DNA of 64,000 bases from Calliopsis andreniformis (Eukaryota; Arthropoda; Insecta; Hymenoptera; Andrenidae), in contig NW_027480422.1 in assembly GCF_051401765.1 (NCBI RefSeq), positions 28,972,001-29,036,000 of the forward strand. The letters run 5' to 3'. Position numbers and translations under genes: made by a program. Below the pieces are notes generated by a model. That model saw only the letters and a list, made by a program, of their open reading frames with translations, was not told where the DNA came from and made no database searches. Shown in pieces: positions 1 through 12,160 of the stretch (within the stretch, counting starts at the first letter, position 1; each line of letters opens with the position of its first letter).

Positions 1-15
1 CACCAAATCGAATAG

Positions 16-26
16 TTAGGGCCTAA
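16..26. other. TTAGG-G-CCTAA dyad, present in most monomers
   Basis: TTAGG is the reverse complement of CCTAA, and the two arms are separated by a single G. The same element appears in monomers ending their leader in GGGCCTAAGAAG; the common GGGCCTTAGAAG variant weakens one arm. Short dyad symmetries are a described property of centromeric satellites that lack a CENP-B box. A functional role here is inference only. Confidence 0.6.
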
Positions 27-139
27 GAAGTCAACGCCAGAAGCATAAAATACAAAATAAATACAACAGTTTTTCCATCGTATAACAAGAATAATTGCAA
101 CCAGTGTGAGAGTGATGGTCATTTCTACATTCCGGGAAA

Positions 140-157
140 CCTAGGCTTCACTCTAGG
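140..157. other. CCTAG/CTAGG 5 bp dyad with 8-base loop
   Basis: The stretch CCTAGGCTTCACTCTAGG has 5 bp arms (140-144 and 153-157) around an eight-base loop. The left arm overlaps the palindrome CCTAGG. The element is retained in most monomers across the window, although variants such as CTAGACTTAACTCTGAGG destroy it. It could form a short cruciform or hairpin; the 5 bp stem is weak and no function can be read directly. Confidence 0.55.
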
Positions 158-1189
158 GCGTTGCTCCACCAGATCGAATACATAGTGCCATAGAAGACAA
201 CGCCAGAAGCATAAAGTACATTAAAAATCCAACAGTTTTTCCATCGTATAACAGGAGTAATTGCCACCAGTGTGAAAGTGATGGTCATTTCTGCATTCCG
301 GGCAACCTCGGCTTCACTCTAGGGTGTTGCTCCACCGGATCCAATATTTAGGGCCTAAGAAGTCAACGCCAGAAGCATAAAATACAATAAAAATACAACA
401 GTTTTTCCATCGTATAGCATGAATAATTGAAACCAGTGTGAAAGTGATGGCCATTTCTAAATTCCGGGTAACCTTGGCTTCATTCTAGGTGGTTGTTCTA
501 CCAGATCGTACAGTTAGGGCCTAGGAAGTCAACGCCAGAAACATAAAATACAATATAAATACAACAGTTTTTCCATCGTATAAAATGAATAATTGCAAAC
601 AGTGTGAAAGTAATGGTCATTTCTACGTTCCGGGCAATCTAGACTTCACTCTAGGGCGTTGCTCCACTGGATCGAATAGTTAGGGCCTCAGAAGTCAACG
701 CCAGATGCATAAAATACAATATAAATACAACAGCTTTTCCATCGTCTAAAACGAATAATTGCAAACAGTGTGAAACTAATGGTCATTTCTACGTTCCGGG
801 AAACCTAGGCTTCACTCTAGGGCGTCGTTCCACCACATCGAATAGCTGCGGCCTTAGAAGTCAACGCCAGAAGCATAAAATACAATATAAATACAAGAGT
901 TTTTCCATCGTATACAATTAATGATTGCAAACATTGTGAAAGTAACGGTCATTTCTACGTTCCGGGCAACTTAGGCCTCACTCTAGGGCGATGCTCCACC
1001 GGAACGAATATTTAGGGCCTAAGAAGTCAACACCAGAAGCATAAAATACAATAAAAATACAACAGTTTTTCCATCGTACAGCATGAATAATTGAAACCAG
1101 AGTGAAACTGATGGCCATTTCTACTTTCCGGGCAACCTTGGCTTCATTCTAGGTCGTTGTTCCACCAGGTCGAACAGTTAGGGCCTAAG

Positions 1190-2860
1190 AAGTCAACGCC
1201 AGAAGCATAAAATACAATAAAAATACAACAGTATTTCCATCGTATAGCATGAATAATTGAAACCAGTGTGAAAGTGATGGCCATTTCTAAATTCCGGGTA
1301 ACCTTGGCTTCATTCTAGGTGGTTGTTCTACCAGATCGTTCAGTTAGGGCCTAGGAAGTCAACGCCAGAAGCATAAAATACAATATAAATACAACAGTTT
1401 TTCCATCGTATAAAATGAATAATTGCAAACAGTGTGAAACTAATGGTCATTTCTACGTTCCGGGAAACCTAGGCTTCACTCTAGGGCGTTGCGCCACCAC
1501 ATCGAATAGTTAGGGCCTTAAAAGCCAACGCCAGAAGAATAAAATACAATATAAATACAACAGTATTTCCATCGTATAAAATGAATAATTGCAAACAGTG
1601 TGAAAGTAATGGACATTTCTACGTTCCGGGCAATCTAGACTTCACTCTAGGGCGTTGCTCCACTGGATCGAATAGTTAGGGCCTAAGAAATCAACGCCAG
1701 ATGCATAAAATACAATATAAATACAACAGCTTTTCCATCGTCTAAAACGAATAATTGCAACCAGTGTGGAAGTAATGGCCATTTCAGCGTTACGGGCATC
1801 CTAGACTTAACTCTGAGGCATTGCTCCACCAGATCGAATAGATAGGGCCTTAGAAGTCAACGCCAGAAGCATAAAGTACAATAAAAATCCAACAGTTTTT
1901 CCATCGCATAACAGGAATAATTGCAAACAGTGTGAAGGTAATAGTCATTTCTACGCTCCGGTAAACCTAGGCTTCACTCTAGGGCGTCGTTCCACCACAT
2001 CCAATAGCTGCGGCCTTAGAAGTCAACGCCAGAAGCATAAAATACAATATAAATACAACAGTTTTTGAATCGTATAACAGGAATAATTGCAAACAGTGTG
2101 AAAGATATGGTCATTTCTACGTTTCGGGCAACCTAGGCCTCTCTCTAGGGCGATGCTCCACCGGATCGAATATTTAGGGCCTAAGAAGTCAACGCCAGAA
2201 GCATAAAATACAATAAAAATACAACAGTTTTCCCATCGTATAACAGGAATAATTGCAAACAGTGTGAAAGTGATGGCCATTTCTACGTTCCGGGCAACCT
2301 TGGCTTCATTCTAGGTCGTCGTTCCACCAGATCGAATAGCTACGTCCTTAGAAGTCAACGCCAGAAGCATAAAATACAATATAAATGCGACAGATCTTCC
2401 ATCGTATAAAATGAATAGTGCAATCAGTGCGAAAATAATGTATCTCTTCTACGTTCCGTGCAACCTAGGCTTGACTCTGGGGCGTTGCTCCACCAGATCG
2501 AATAGGTAGGGCCATAGAAGTCAATGCCCGAATAAAAGAATACAATATAAATACAACAGTTTTTCTATCGTATAAAATGAATAATTGCAAACAGTGTGAA
2601 AGTAATGGTCACTTCTACTGCTCGGGCAACTGAGGCTTCACTCTATGGCGTTGTTCTACCAGATCGAATAGCTACGGCCTTAGAAGTCAACGCCAGAAGC
2701 ATAAAATACAATATAAATACAACAGTTTTTCCATCGTATACAATTAATGATTGCAAACATTGTGAAAGTAACGGTCATTTCTACGTTCCGGGCAACTTAG
2801 GCCACACTCTAGGGCGATGCTCCACCGGATCGAATATTTAGGGCCTAAGAAGTCAACGTC
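1190..2860. repeat. 10-monomer HOR, copy 1
   Basis: A ten-monomer unit of 1,660 bp matched one for one by the next ten monomers. Matching landmarks include AGAAGCATAAAATACAATAA at 1,201 and 2,861, and TCTAAAACGAATAATTGCAA at 1,741 and 3,401, both 1,660 bp apart. Near 2,409 this copy reads AATAGTGCAATC where copy 2 reads AATAGTTGCAATC, a one-base deletion that raises the spacing to 1,661 downstream. The left edge lies near 1,190, where the flanks (GGTCGTTGTTCC versus GGGCGATGCTCC) stop matching. Confidence 0.88.
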
Positions 2861-4400
2861 AGAAGCATAAAATACAATAAAAATACAACAGGTTTTCCAT
2901 CGTATAGCATGAATAATTGAAAGCAGTGTGAAAGTGATGGCCATTTCTAAATTCCGGGTAACCTTGGCTTCATTCTAGGTCGTTGTTCTACCAGATCGTA
3001 CAGTTAGGGCCTAGGAAGTCAACGCCAGAAGCTTAAAATACAATATAAATACAACAGTTTTTCCATCGTATAAAATGAATAATTGCAAACGGTGTGAAAC
3101 TAATGGTCATTTATACGTTCCGGGAAACCTAGGCTTCACTCTAGGGCGTTGCGCCACCACATCGAATAGTTAGGGCCTTAAAAGCCAACGCCAGAAGAAT
3201 AAAATACAATATAAATACAACAGTATTTCCATCGTATAAAATGAATAATTGCAAACAGTGTGAAAGTAATGGTCATTTCTACGTTCCGGGCAATCTAGAC
3301 TTCACTCTAGGGCGTTGCTCCACTGGATCGAATAGTTAGGGCCTAAGAAATCAACGCCAGATGCATAAAATACAATATAAATACAACAGCTTTTCCATCG
3401 TCTAAAACGAATAATTGCAACCAGTGTGGAAGTAATGGCCATTTCAGCGTTACGGACATCCTAGACTTAACTCTGAGGCATTGCTCCACCAGATCGAATA
3501 GATAGGGCCTTAGAAGTCAACGCCAGAAGCATAAAGTACAATAAAAATCCAACAGTTTTTCCATCGCATAACAGGAATAATTGCAAACAGTGTGAAGGTA
3601 ATAGTCATTTCTACGTTCCGGTAAACCTAGGCTTCACTCTAGGGCGTCGTTCCACCACATCGAATAGCTGCGGCCTTAGAAGTCAACGCCAGAAGCATAA
3701 AATACAATATAAATACAACAGTTTTTGAATCGTATAACAGGAATAATTGCAAACAGTGTGAAATATATGGTCATTTCTACGTTTCGGGCAACCTAGGCCT
3801 CACTCTAGGGCGATGCTCCACCGGATCGAATATTTAGGGCCTAAGAAGTCAACGCCAGAAGCATAAAATACAATAAAAATACAACAGTTTTTCCATCGTA
3901 TAACAGGAATAATTGCAAACAGTGTGAAAGTGATGGCCATTTCTACGTTCCGGGCAACCTTGGCTTCATTCTAGGTCGTCGTTCCACCAGATCGAATAGC
4001 TACGTCGTTAGAAGTCAACGCCAGAAGCATAAAATACAATATAAATGCGACAGATCTTCCATCGTATAAAATGAATAGTTGCAATCAGTGCGAAAATAAT
4101 GTATCTTTTCTACGTTCCGTGCAACCTAGGCTTGACTCTAGGGCGTTGCTCCACCAGATCGAATAGGTAGGGCCATAGAAGTCAATGCCCGAATAAAAGA
4201 ATACAATATAAATACAACAGTTTTTCTGTCGTATAAAATGAATAATTGCAAACAGTGTGAAAGTAATGGTCACTTCTACTGCTCGGGCAACTGAGGCTTC
4301 ACTCTATGGCGTTGTTCTACCAGATCGAATAGCTACGGCCTTGGAAGTCAACGCCAGAAGCATAAAATACAATATAAATACAACAGTTTTTCCATCGTAT
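2861..4400. repeat. 10-monomer HOR, copy 2 (about nine monomers retained)
   Basis: This copy tracks copy 1 at 1,660-1,661 bp spacing through about 4,400. There the paired sequences split: copy 1 continues with ATACAATTAATGATTGC (near 2,740), while this copy has ATAAAATGAATAATTGC. Substitutions between the copies are sparse (for example GGGCATCC at 1,793-1,800 versus GGACATCC at 3,453-3,460). That contrasts with the many differences between adjacent monomers and marks a comparatively recent exchange. Confidence 0.87.
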
Positions 4401-4520
4401 AAAATGAATAATTGCAAACAGTGTGAAACTAATGGTCATTTCTACGTTCCGGGCAACCTAGGCTTCACTCTAGGGCGTTGGACCACCACATCGAATAGTT
4501 AGGGCCTTAAAAGTCAACGC
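3644..4520. repeat. Five-monomer block carrying the AGATCTTCC-tagged variant
   Basis: The block runs from GCGTCGTTCCACCACATCG to a monomer with GTGTGAAACTAATGG. Its middle monomer carries the distinctive ATGCGACAGATCTTCC and GTGCGAAAATAATGTATC changes. The same order of variants recurs at about 11,281-12,160, 7,637 bp (46 monomers) away, and in part near 16,000-16,490 and 62,690-63,130. The dispersed recurrence shows that whole blocks, not only single monomers, have been moved within the array. Confidence 0.8.
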
Positions 4521-5545
4521 CAGAAGCATAAAGTACAATAAAAATCCAACAGTTTTTCCATCGCATAACAGGAATAATTGCAAACAGTGTGAAGGTAATA
4601 GTCATTTCTACGCTCCGGTAAACCTAGGCTTCACTCTAGGGCGTTGCTCCACCAGATCGAGTAGTTAGGGCCTTAGACGTCAACGCCAGAAGCATAAAAT
4701 AAAATAAAAATACAACACTTTTTCCATCGCACTCAATTAATGATTGCAAACATTGTGATGGTAACGGTCATTTCTACGTTCCGGGCAACCTATTCTTCAC
4801 TCTAGGGCGATGCTCCACCGGACCGAATATTTAGGGCCTAAGAAGTCAACGCCAGAAGCATAAAATACAATAAAAATACTACAGTTTTTCCATAGTATTA
4901 CAGGAATAATTGCAAACAGTGTGAAAGTAATGGTCATTTCTACGTTCCGGGCAATCTAGACTTCACTCTAGGGCTTTGCTCCACCGGATCGAATAGTTAG
5001 GGCCTTAGAAGTCAACGCCCGAAGCATAAATTATAAAATTAATAGAACAGTTTTTCCATTGTATAAAACGAATGATTGAAACCAGAGTGAAACTTATGGT
5101 CATTTCTACGTTACGGGCATCCTAGACTTAACTCTGAGGCATTGCTCCACCAGATGGGATAGATAGGGCCTTAGAAGTCAACGCCAGAAGCATACAGTAC
5201 AATAAAAATCCAACATTTTTTCCATCGTATAACAGGAATAATTGCAAACAGTGTGAAGGTGATGGTCATTTCTACGCTCCGGTCAACCCAGGCTTCACTC
5301 TAGGGCGTTGCTCCACCAGATCGAATAGTTAGGGCCTTAGACGTCAACGCCAGAAGCATAAAATAAAATAAAAATACAACAGTTGTTCCATCGTATATCA
5401 GGAATAATTACAACCTGTGTGAAAGTAATAGGCATTTCTACGTTCCGTGGAACCTAGGCTTCCCTCTAGGGCGTTGCTACACCAGGTCGGATAGTTAGGG
5501 CCTTAGAAAACAACTCCAGACGCATAAAATACAATAAAAGTACAT
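4401..5545. repeat. Mosaic segment shared with the right side of the window
   Basis: About seven monomers. Much of the run beginning with GTGTGAAACTAATGGTCATT and then ATAAAGTACAATAAAAATCC, ACTTTTTCCATCGCACTC and AACCTATTCTTCACTC is found again from about 55,308 (offset 50,907), within its duplicate from about 59,788, and from about 63,430 to the window end. The ACCTATTCTTCAC change is rare elsewhere, which makes it a good lineage marker. No coding or RNA gene is visible. Confidence 0.8.
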
Positions 5546-5942
5546 CAGTTTTTCCATCGTATAACAGGAATAATTGCAACCAGAGTGAAAGTGATGGTCA
5601 TTTCTACGTTCCGGGCGACCTAGGCTACACTCTAGGGCGTTGCTCCACCAGATCGGATAGCTAGGGCCTTAGAAGTCAACGCCCGAAGCATAAAATACAA
5701 TAAAAATACAACAGTTTTTCCATCGTATAAAAGGAATAATTGCAACCAGTGTGAAAGTAATGGACATTTCTACGTTCCCAGCCACCTAGGCTTCACTCTA
5801 GGGCGTTGTTCCTCCAGATCGAATAGCTAGGGCCTAAGAAGTCTACAGCAGAAGGATAAAATACAATATAAATACAACAGTTTTTCCATCGTATAACAGG
5901 AATAATTGCAACCAGAGTGAAGGTGTTGGTCATTTCTAAGTT

Positions 5943-8100
5943 CCGGGCAACCTAGGCTTCACTCTAGAGCGTTGCTCCACCAGATCGAATAGCTAGGACC
6001 TTAGAAGTCAACGCCAGAAGCACAAAATAAAATAAAAATACAAGAGTTATTCCATCGTATAACAGGAATAATTGCAAACAGTGTGAAAGATATGGTCATT
6101 TCTACGTTGCGGGCAGCCTAGGCTTCACTCTAGGGCATTGCTCCACCACATCGAGTAGCTACGGCCTTAGAAGTCAACGCCATAACTATAAAAAACGATA
6201 TAAATACAACAGTTTTTCCATTGTATAACAGGAATAACTGCAACCAGTGTGAAAGTGATGGTCATTTCTACGTTCCGGGCAACCTAGGCTTCAGTCTAGG
6301 GCATGGTTCCCCCAGATCGAATAGTTAGGGCCTAAGAAGCCTACGCCAGAAGCATAAAATACAATATAAACACCACAGTTTTTCCATCGTATAACGGGAA
6401 TAATTGCAACCAGAGTGAAGGTGATGGTCATTTCTGCATTCCGGGCAACCTAGGCTTCACTCTAGAGCGTTGCTCCACCAGATCGAATAGCTAGGACCTT
6501 AGAAGTCAACGCCAGAAGCACAAAATAAAATAAAAATACAAGAGTTATTCCATCGTATAACAGGAATAATTACAACCTGTGTGAAAGTAATGGGCACTTC
6601 TACGCTCCGTGCAACCTAGGCTTCACTCTAGGGCGTTGGTCCACCCGGCCGAATAGTTAGGGCCTTAGAAGACAACTCCAGACTCATCAAATACAATATA
6701 AATACAACAGTTTTTCCACGGTATAAAACGAATAATTGCAACCAGTATGAAAGTTATGGTCATTTCTACGTTACGGGCAACCTAGGCTTCACCCTAGGGC
6801 GTTACTCCACCAAATCGAATAGTTAGGGCCTAAGAAGTCAACGCCAGAAGCATAAAATACAAAATAAATACAACAGTTTTTCCATCGTATAACAAGAATA
6901 ATTGCAACCAGTGTGAGAGTGATGGTCATTTCTACATTCCGGGAAACCTAGGCTTCACTCTAGGGCGTTGCTCCACCAGATCGAATACATAGTGCCATAG
7001 AAGTCAACGCCAGAAGCATAAAGTACATTAAAAATCCAACAGTTTGTCCATCGTATAACAGGAGTAATTGCCACCAGTGTGAAACTGATGGTCATTTCTG
7101 CATTCCGGGCAACCTCGGCTTCACTCTAGGGCGTTGCTCCTCCAGATAGAGTAGTTAGGGCCCAGGAAGTCAACGCCAGAAGCATAAAATAAAATATAAA
7201 TACAACAGTTTTTCCCTTGTATAACAGGAACAATTGCAACCAGTGTGAAAGGTATGGTCATTTCTACGTTCCGGGCAACCTAGGCTTCACTCTAGGGCGT
7301 TGCTCCACCTCATCGGATAGCTGCGGCCTTAGAAGTCAACGCCAGAAGCATAAAATACAATAAAAGTACATCAGTTTTTCAATCGTATAACAGGAATAAT
7401 TGCAACCAGTGTGAAAGGTATGGTCATTTCTACGTTCCGGGCAACCTAGGCTTCACTCTAGGGCGTTGCTCCTCCAGATAGAGTAGTTAGGGCCCAGGAA
7501 GTCAACGCCAGAAGCATAAAATAAAATATAAATACAACAGTTTTTCCCTTGTATATCAGGAATAATTGCAACCAGTGTGAAAGGTATGGTCATTTCTACG
7601 TTCCGGGCAACCTAGGCTTCACTCTAGGGCGTTGCTCCACCACATCGGATAGCTGCGGCCTTAGAAGTCAACGCCAGAAGCATAAAACACAATATAAATA
7701 CAACAGTTTTTCAATCGTATAACAGGAATAATTGCAAACAGTGTGAAAGATATGGTCATTTCTACGTTGCGGGCATCCTAGGCTTCACTCTAGGGCATTG
7801 CCCCACCACATCGAATAGCTACGGCCTTATAAGTCAACGCCATAACTATTAAAAGCAATATAAATACAACGGTTTTTCCATTGTATAACAGGAATAATTG
7901 CAACCAGTGTGAAAGTGATGGTCATTTCTGCGTTCCGGGCAACCTAGGCTTCACTCTGGGGCGTGGTTCCCCCAGATCGAATAGTTAGGGCCTAAGAAGC
8001 CTACGCCAGAAGCATAAAATACAATATAAATGCCACAGTTTTTCCATCGTATAACAGGAATAATTGCAACCAGAGTGAAGGTGATGGCCATTTCTAAGCT
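5943..8100. repeat. 13-monomer HOR, copy 1 (in copy A)
   Basis: A 2,158 bp unit, exactly 13 monomers. CCGGGCAACCTAGGCTTCAC at 5,943 pairs with 8,101, CAGGAATAATTGCAAACAGT at 6,063 with 8,221, and the rare TTACTCCACCAAATCG monomer near 6,810 with its partner near 8,970. The left edge lies near 5,870, with TAGGGCCTAAGAAGTCTACA upstream of copy 1 but CCTAAGAAGCCTACGCC upstream of copy 2. Confidence 0.88.
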
Positions 8101-9500
8101 CCGGGCAACCTAGGCTTCACTCTAGAGCGTTGCTCCACCAGATCGAATAGCTAGGACCTTAGAAGTCAACGCCAGAAGCACAAAATAAAATAAAAATACA
8201 AGAGTTATTCCATCGTATAACAGGAATAATTGCAAACAGTGTGAAAGATATGGTCATTTCTACGTTGCGGGCATCCTAGGCTTCACTCTAGGGCATTGCT
8301 CCACCACATCGAATAGCTACGGCCTTAGAAGTCAACGCCATAACTATAAAAAACGATATAAATACAACAGTTTTCCCATTGTATAACAGGAATAATTGCA
8401 ACCAGTGTGAAAGTGATGGTCATTTCTACGTTCCGGGCAACCTAGGCATCAGTCTAGGGCATGGTTCCCCCAGATCGAATAGTTAGGGCCTAAGAAGCCT
8501 ACGCCAGAAGCATAAAATACAATATAAACACCACAGTTTTTCCATCGTATAACGGGAATAATTGCAACCAGAGTGAAGGTGATGGTCATTTCTAAGTTCT
8601 GGGCAACCTAGGCTTCACTCTAGAGCGTTGCTCCACCAGATCGAATAGCTAGGACCTTAGAAGTCAACGCCAGAAGCACAAAATAAAATAAAAATACAAG
8701 AGTTATTCCATCGTATGACAGGAATAATTACAACCAGTGTGAAAGTAATGGGCATTTCTACGCTCCGTGCAAACTACGCTTCACTCTAGGGCGTTGGTCC
8801 ACCCGGCCGAATAGTTAGGGCCTTCGAAAACAACTCCAGACTCATAAAATACAATATAAATACAACAGTTTTTCCACGGTATAAAACGAATAATTGCAAC
8901 CAGTATGAAAGTTATGGTCATTTCTACGTTACGGGCAACCTAGGCTTCACCCTAGGGCGTTACTCCACCAAATCGAATAGTTAGGGCCTAAGAAGTCAAC
9001 GCCAGAAGCATAAAATACAAAATAAATACAACAGTTTTTCCATCGTATAACAAGAATAATTGCAACCAGCGTGAGAGTGATGGTCATTTCTACATTCCGG
9101 GAAACCTAGGCTTCACTCTAGGGCGTTGCTCCACCAGATCGAATACATAGTGCCATAGAAGTCAACGCCAGAAGCATAAAGTACATTAAAAATCCAACAG
9201 TTTGTCCATCGTATAACAGGAGTAATTGCCACCAGTGTGAAAGTGATGGTCATTTCTGCATTCCGGGCAACCTAGGCTTCACTCTAGGGCGTTGCTCCTC
9301 CAGATAGAATAGTTAGGGCCCAGGAAGTCAACGCCAGAAGCATAAAATAAAACATAAATACAACAGTTTTTCCCTTGTATAACAGGAATAATTGCAACCA
9401 GTGTGAAAGGTATGGTCATTTCTACGTTCCGGGCAACCTAGGCTTCACTCTAGGGCGTTGCTCCACCACATAGGATAGCTGCGGCCTTAGAAGTCAACGC
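8101..9500. repeat. 13-monomer HOR, truncated copy 2 (about 8.4 monomers)
   Basis: Follows copy 1 at a constant 2,158 bp spacing until about 9,500. There this copy switches to AGAAGAATAAAATAC and GTATTTCCATCG, a variant resembling 1,530-1,570, whereas copy 1 continues with AGAAGCATAAAATACAATAA near 7,350. The truncation by a different variant lineage is a likely exchange breakpoint. The whole arrangement is repeated in copy B. Confidence 0.85.
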
Positions 9501-10198
9501 CAGAAGAATAAAATACAATATAAATACAACAGTATTTCCATCGTATAAAATGAATAATTGCAAACAGTGTGAAAGTAATGGTCATTTCTACGTTCCGGGC
9601 AATCTAGACTTCACTCTAGGGCGTTGCTCCACTGGATCGCATAGTTAGGGCCTAAGAAGTCAACGCCAGAAGCATAAAATAAAATAAAAATACAACACTT
9701 TTTCCATCGCACTAAATTAATGATTGCAAACATTGTGAAAGTAACGGTCATTTCTACGTTCCGGGCAACCTAGGCTTCACGCTAGAGCGTCGTTCCACCA
9801 GATCGAATAGTTAGGGCCTAAGAAGTCTACGCCAGAAGCATAAAATACAATACAGATACAACAGTTTTTCAATCTTATAACAGGAATAATTGCAAACAGT
9901 CTGAAAGATATGGTCATTTCTACGTTGCGAGCATCCTAGGCTTCACTCTAGGGCATTGCTCCACCACATCGAATAGCTACGGCCTTAGAAGTCAACGCGA
10001 TGACTATAAAAAACAATATAAATACAACAGTTTTTCTACTGTATAAAATGAATAATTGCAAACAGTGTGGAGGTAATGGTCATTTCTACCTTCCGGGCAA
10101 CCTAGGCTTCACTCTAGGGCGTTTCTCCACCACATCGAATAGCTACTGCCTTAGAAGTCAACGTCTGAAGCATAAAATATAATATAAATACAACAGTT

Positions 10199-11090
10199 TT
10201 TCCATCGTATAGAACGTATAATTGCAACCAGTATGAATGTTATGGTCATTCCTACGTTCCGGGCAAAACAGGCTCCACTCTAGGGCGTTGGTCCACCAGA
10301 TCCAATAGCTAGGGCCTAAGAAGTCAACGCCTGGAGCACCAAATGCAAAATAAATACAACAGCTTTTCCATCGTATAAAACGAATAATTGCAGCAAGTAT
10401 GAAAGCTATGGTCATTTCTACGTTCCGCGCAACCTAGGCTTCACTCTAGGGCGTTGCTCCACCACATCGAATAGCTCCGGCCTTAGAAGTCAACGCCAGA
10501 AGCATAAATTACAATATAAATACAACAGTTTTTGAATCGTATATCAGGAATAATTGCAAACAGTGTGAAAAATATGGTCATTTCTACGTTGCGGGCATCC
10601 TAGGCTTCACTCTAGGGCATTGCTCCACCACATCGAATAGCTAAGGCCTCAGAAGCCAACGCCATAACTATAAAAAACAATATAAATACAACAGTTTTTC
10701 CATTGTATAAAATGAATAATTGCAACCAGAGTGAAGGTGATGGTCATTTCTACGTCCCGGGCAACCTAGGCTTCACTTAGGGCCGTTGCTCCACCAGATC
10801 GAATAGCTAGGGGCTTAGAAGTGAAAGCTAGAAGCATAAAATAAAATAAAAATACAACAGCTTTTCCATCGTATAGAACGTATAATTGCAACCAGTATGA
10901 ATGTTATGGTCATTCCTACGTTCCGGGCAACCTAGGCTTCACTCTAGGGTGTTGGCCCACGAGATCCAATAGCTAGGGCTCAAGAAGTCAACGCCAGGAG
11001 CACCAAATACAAAATAAATACAACAGCTTTTCCATCGTATAAAACGAATAATTGCAACCAGTATGAAAGCTATGGTCATTTATACGTTCC
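10199..11090. repeat. Four-monomer echo inside copy A
   Basis: AGAACGTATAATTGCAACC occurs at 10,211 and 10,875, exactly 664 bp (four monomers) apart. Each is followed by a monomer with AGATCCAATAGCTAGGGC and a GGAGCACCAAAT-type leader. About two monomers match in each half; between them lie two unrelated variants. The duplicate of this region in copy B is near 27,305 and 27,969. Confidence 0.78.
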
Positions 11091-11280
11091 AGGCAACCTA
11101 GGAATCACGCTAGGGCGTTGCTCCACCAGATCGAATAGTTAGGGCCTAACAAGTCAACGCCAGAAGCATAAAATACATTAGAAATACAACAGTTTTACCA
11201 TCGTATAGCAGGAATAATTGCAACCGGTTTGAAAGATATGGTCATTTCTACGATACGGGCAACCTAGGCTGCACTCTAGG

Positions 11281-12160
11281 GCGTCGTTCCACCACATCGA
11301 ATAGCAGCGGCCTTAGAAGTCAACGCCAGAAGCATAAAATACAATATAAATACAACAGTTTTTGAATCGTATAACAGGAATAATTGCAAACAGTGTGAAA
11401 GATATGGTCATTTCTACGTTTCGGGCAACCTAGGCCTCACTCTACGGCGATGCTCCACCGGATCGAATATTTAGGGCCTAAGAAGTCAACGCCAGAAGCA
11501 TAAAATACAATAAAAATACAACAGTTTTTCCATCGTATAACAGGAATAATTGCAAACAGTGTGAAAGTGATGGCCATTTCTACGTTCCGGGCAACCTTGG
11601 CTTCATTCTAGGTCGTCGTTCCACCAGATCGAATAGCTACGTCCTTAGAAGTCAACGCCAGAAGCATAAAATACAATATAAATGCGACAGATCTTCCATC
11701 GTATAAAATGAATAGTTGCAATCAGTGCGAAAATAATGTATCTTGTCTACGTTCCGTGCAACCTAGGCTTGACTCTCGGGCGTTGCTCCACCAGATCGAA
11801 TAGGTAGGGCCATAGATGTCAATGCCCGAATAAAAGAATACAATATAAATACAACAGTTTTTCTATCGTATAAAATGAATAATTGCAAACAGTGTGAAAG
11901 TAATGGTCACTTCTACTGCTCGGGCAACTGAGGCTTCACTCTATGGCGTTGTTCTACCAGATCGAATAGCTACGGCCTTAGAAGTCAACGCCAGAAGCAT
12001 AAAATACAATATAAATACAACAGCTTTTCCATCGTATAAAATGAATAATTGCAAACAGTGTGAAACTAATGGTCATTTCTACGTCCCGGGCAACCTAGGC
12101 TTCACTCTAGGGCGTTGCGCCACCACATCGAATAGTTAGGGCCTTAAAAGTCAATGCCAG
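11281..12160. repeat. Second copy of the five-monomer tagged block
   Basis: Matches 3,644-4,520 at a spacing of 7,637 bp (46 monomers), including GCGTCGTTCC at its start and the AGATCTTCC tag at 11,688. It then parts from the left copy: here the leader reads GTCAATGCCAGAGGAATAAA, and in the left copy GTCAACGCCAGAAGCATAAA. This block sits inside the macro-duplication and so recurs near 28,375-29,254. Confidence 0.8.

Larger units (their letters stand above)
1..166 (+). repeat. Reference monomer of the satellite
   Basis: This first complete unit serves as a key to the rest. Positions 1-15 are the anchor, 16-26 the TTAGG-G-CCTAA dyad, 29-48 the GTCAACGCCAGAAGCATAAA block, 44-76 an A/T-rich stretch with short A runs, 68-87 CAGTTTTTCCATCGTATAAC, 91-108 the AATAATTGCAACCAGTGT block, 117-136 the GGTCATTTCTACATTCCGGG block, and 140-157 a CCTAG-8-CTAGG dyad. 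The unit choice is arbitrary because the array is continuous. Close relatives of this variant (with CACCAAATCG and GTGTGAGAGTGATGG) recur near 6,810, 8,970, 23,907, 26,066, 56,888 and 61,368, so it marks one variant lineage shared by the left, macro-duplicated and right parts of the window. Confidence 0.93.
1..1190. repeat. Left mosaic segment with 5- and 6-monomer echoes
   Basis: About seven monomers of mixed variant type. The run from about 371 (with GCATGAATAATTGAAACCAG, ATTCCGGGTAACC and GGTGGTTGTTCTACC) reappears 830 bp later from 1,201, exactly five monomers. A following variant with AATCTAGACTTCACTC at 636 reappears at 1,632, which is 996 bp or six monomers. The change from a five- to a six-unit spacing indicates a one-monomer gain or loss between the two echoes. 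No gene or non-satellite sequence is present. Confidence 0.75.

Noticed and set aside
1008..1022. Telomere-like TTTAGGG and TTAGGG units
   Set aside because: They occur once per monomer as part of the TTAGGGCCTAA dyad (the TTTAGGG form in variants with GAATATTTAGGG). There is never a tandem run of the heptamer or hexamer, so no interstitial telomere is present.
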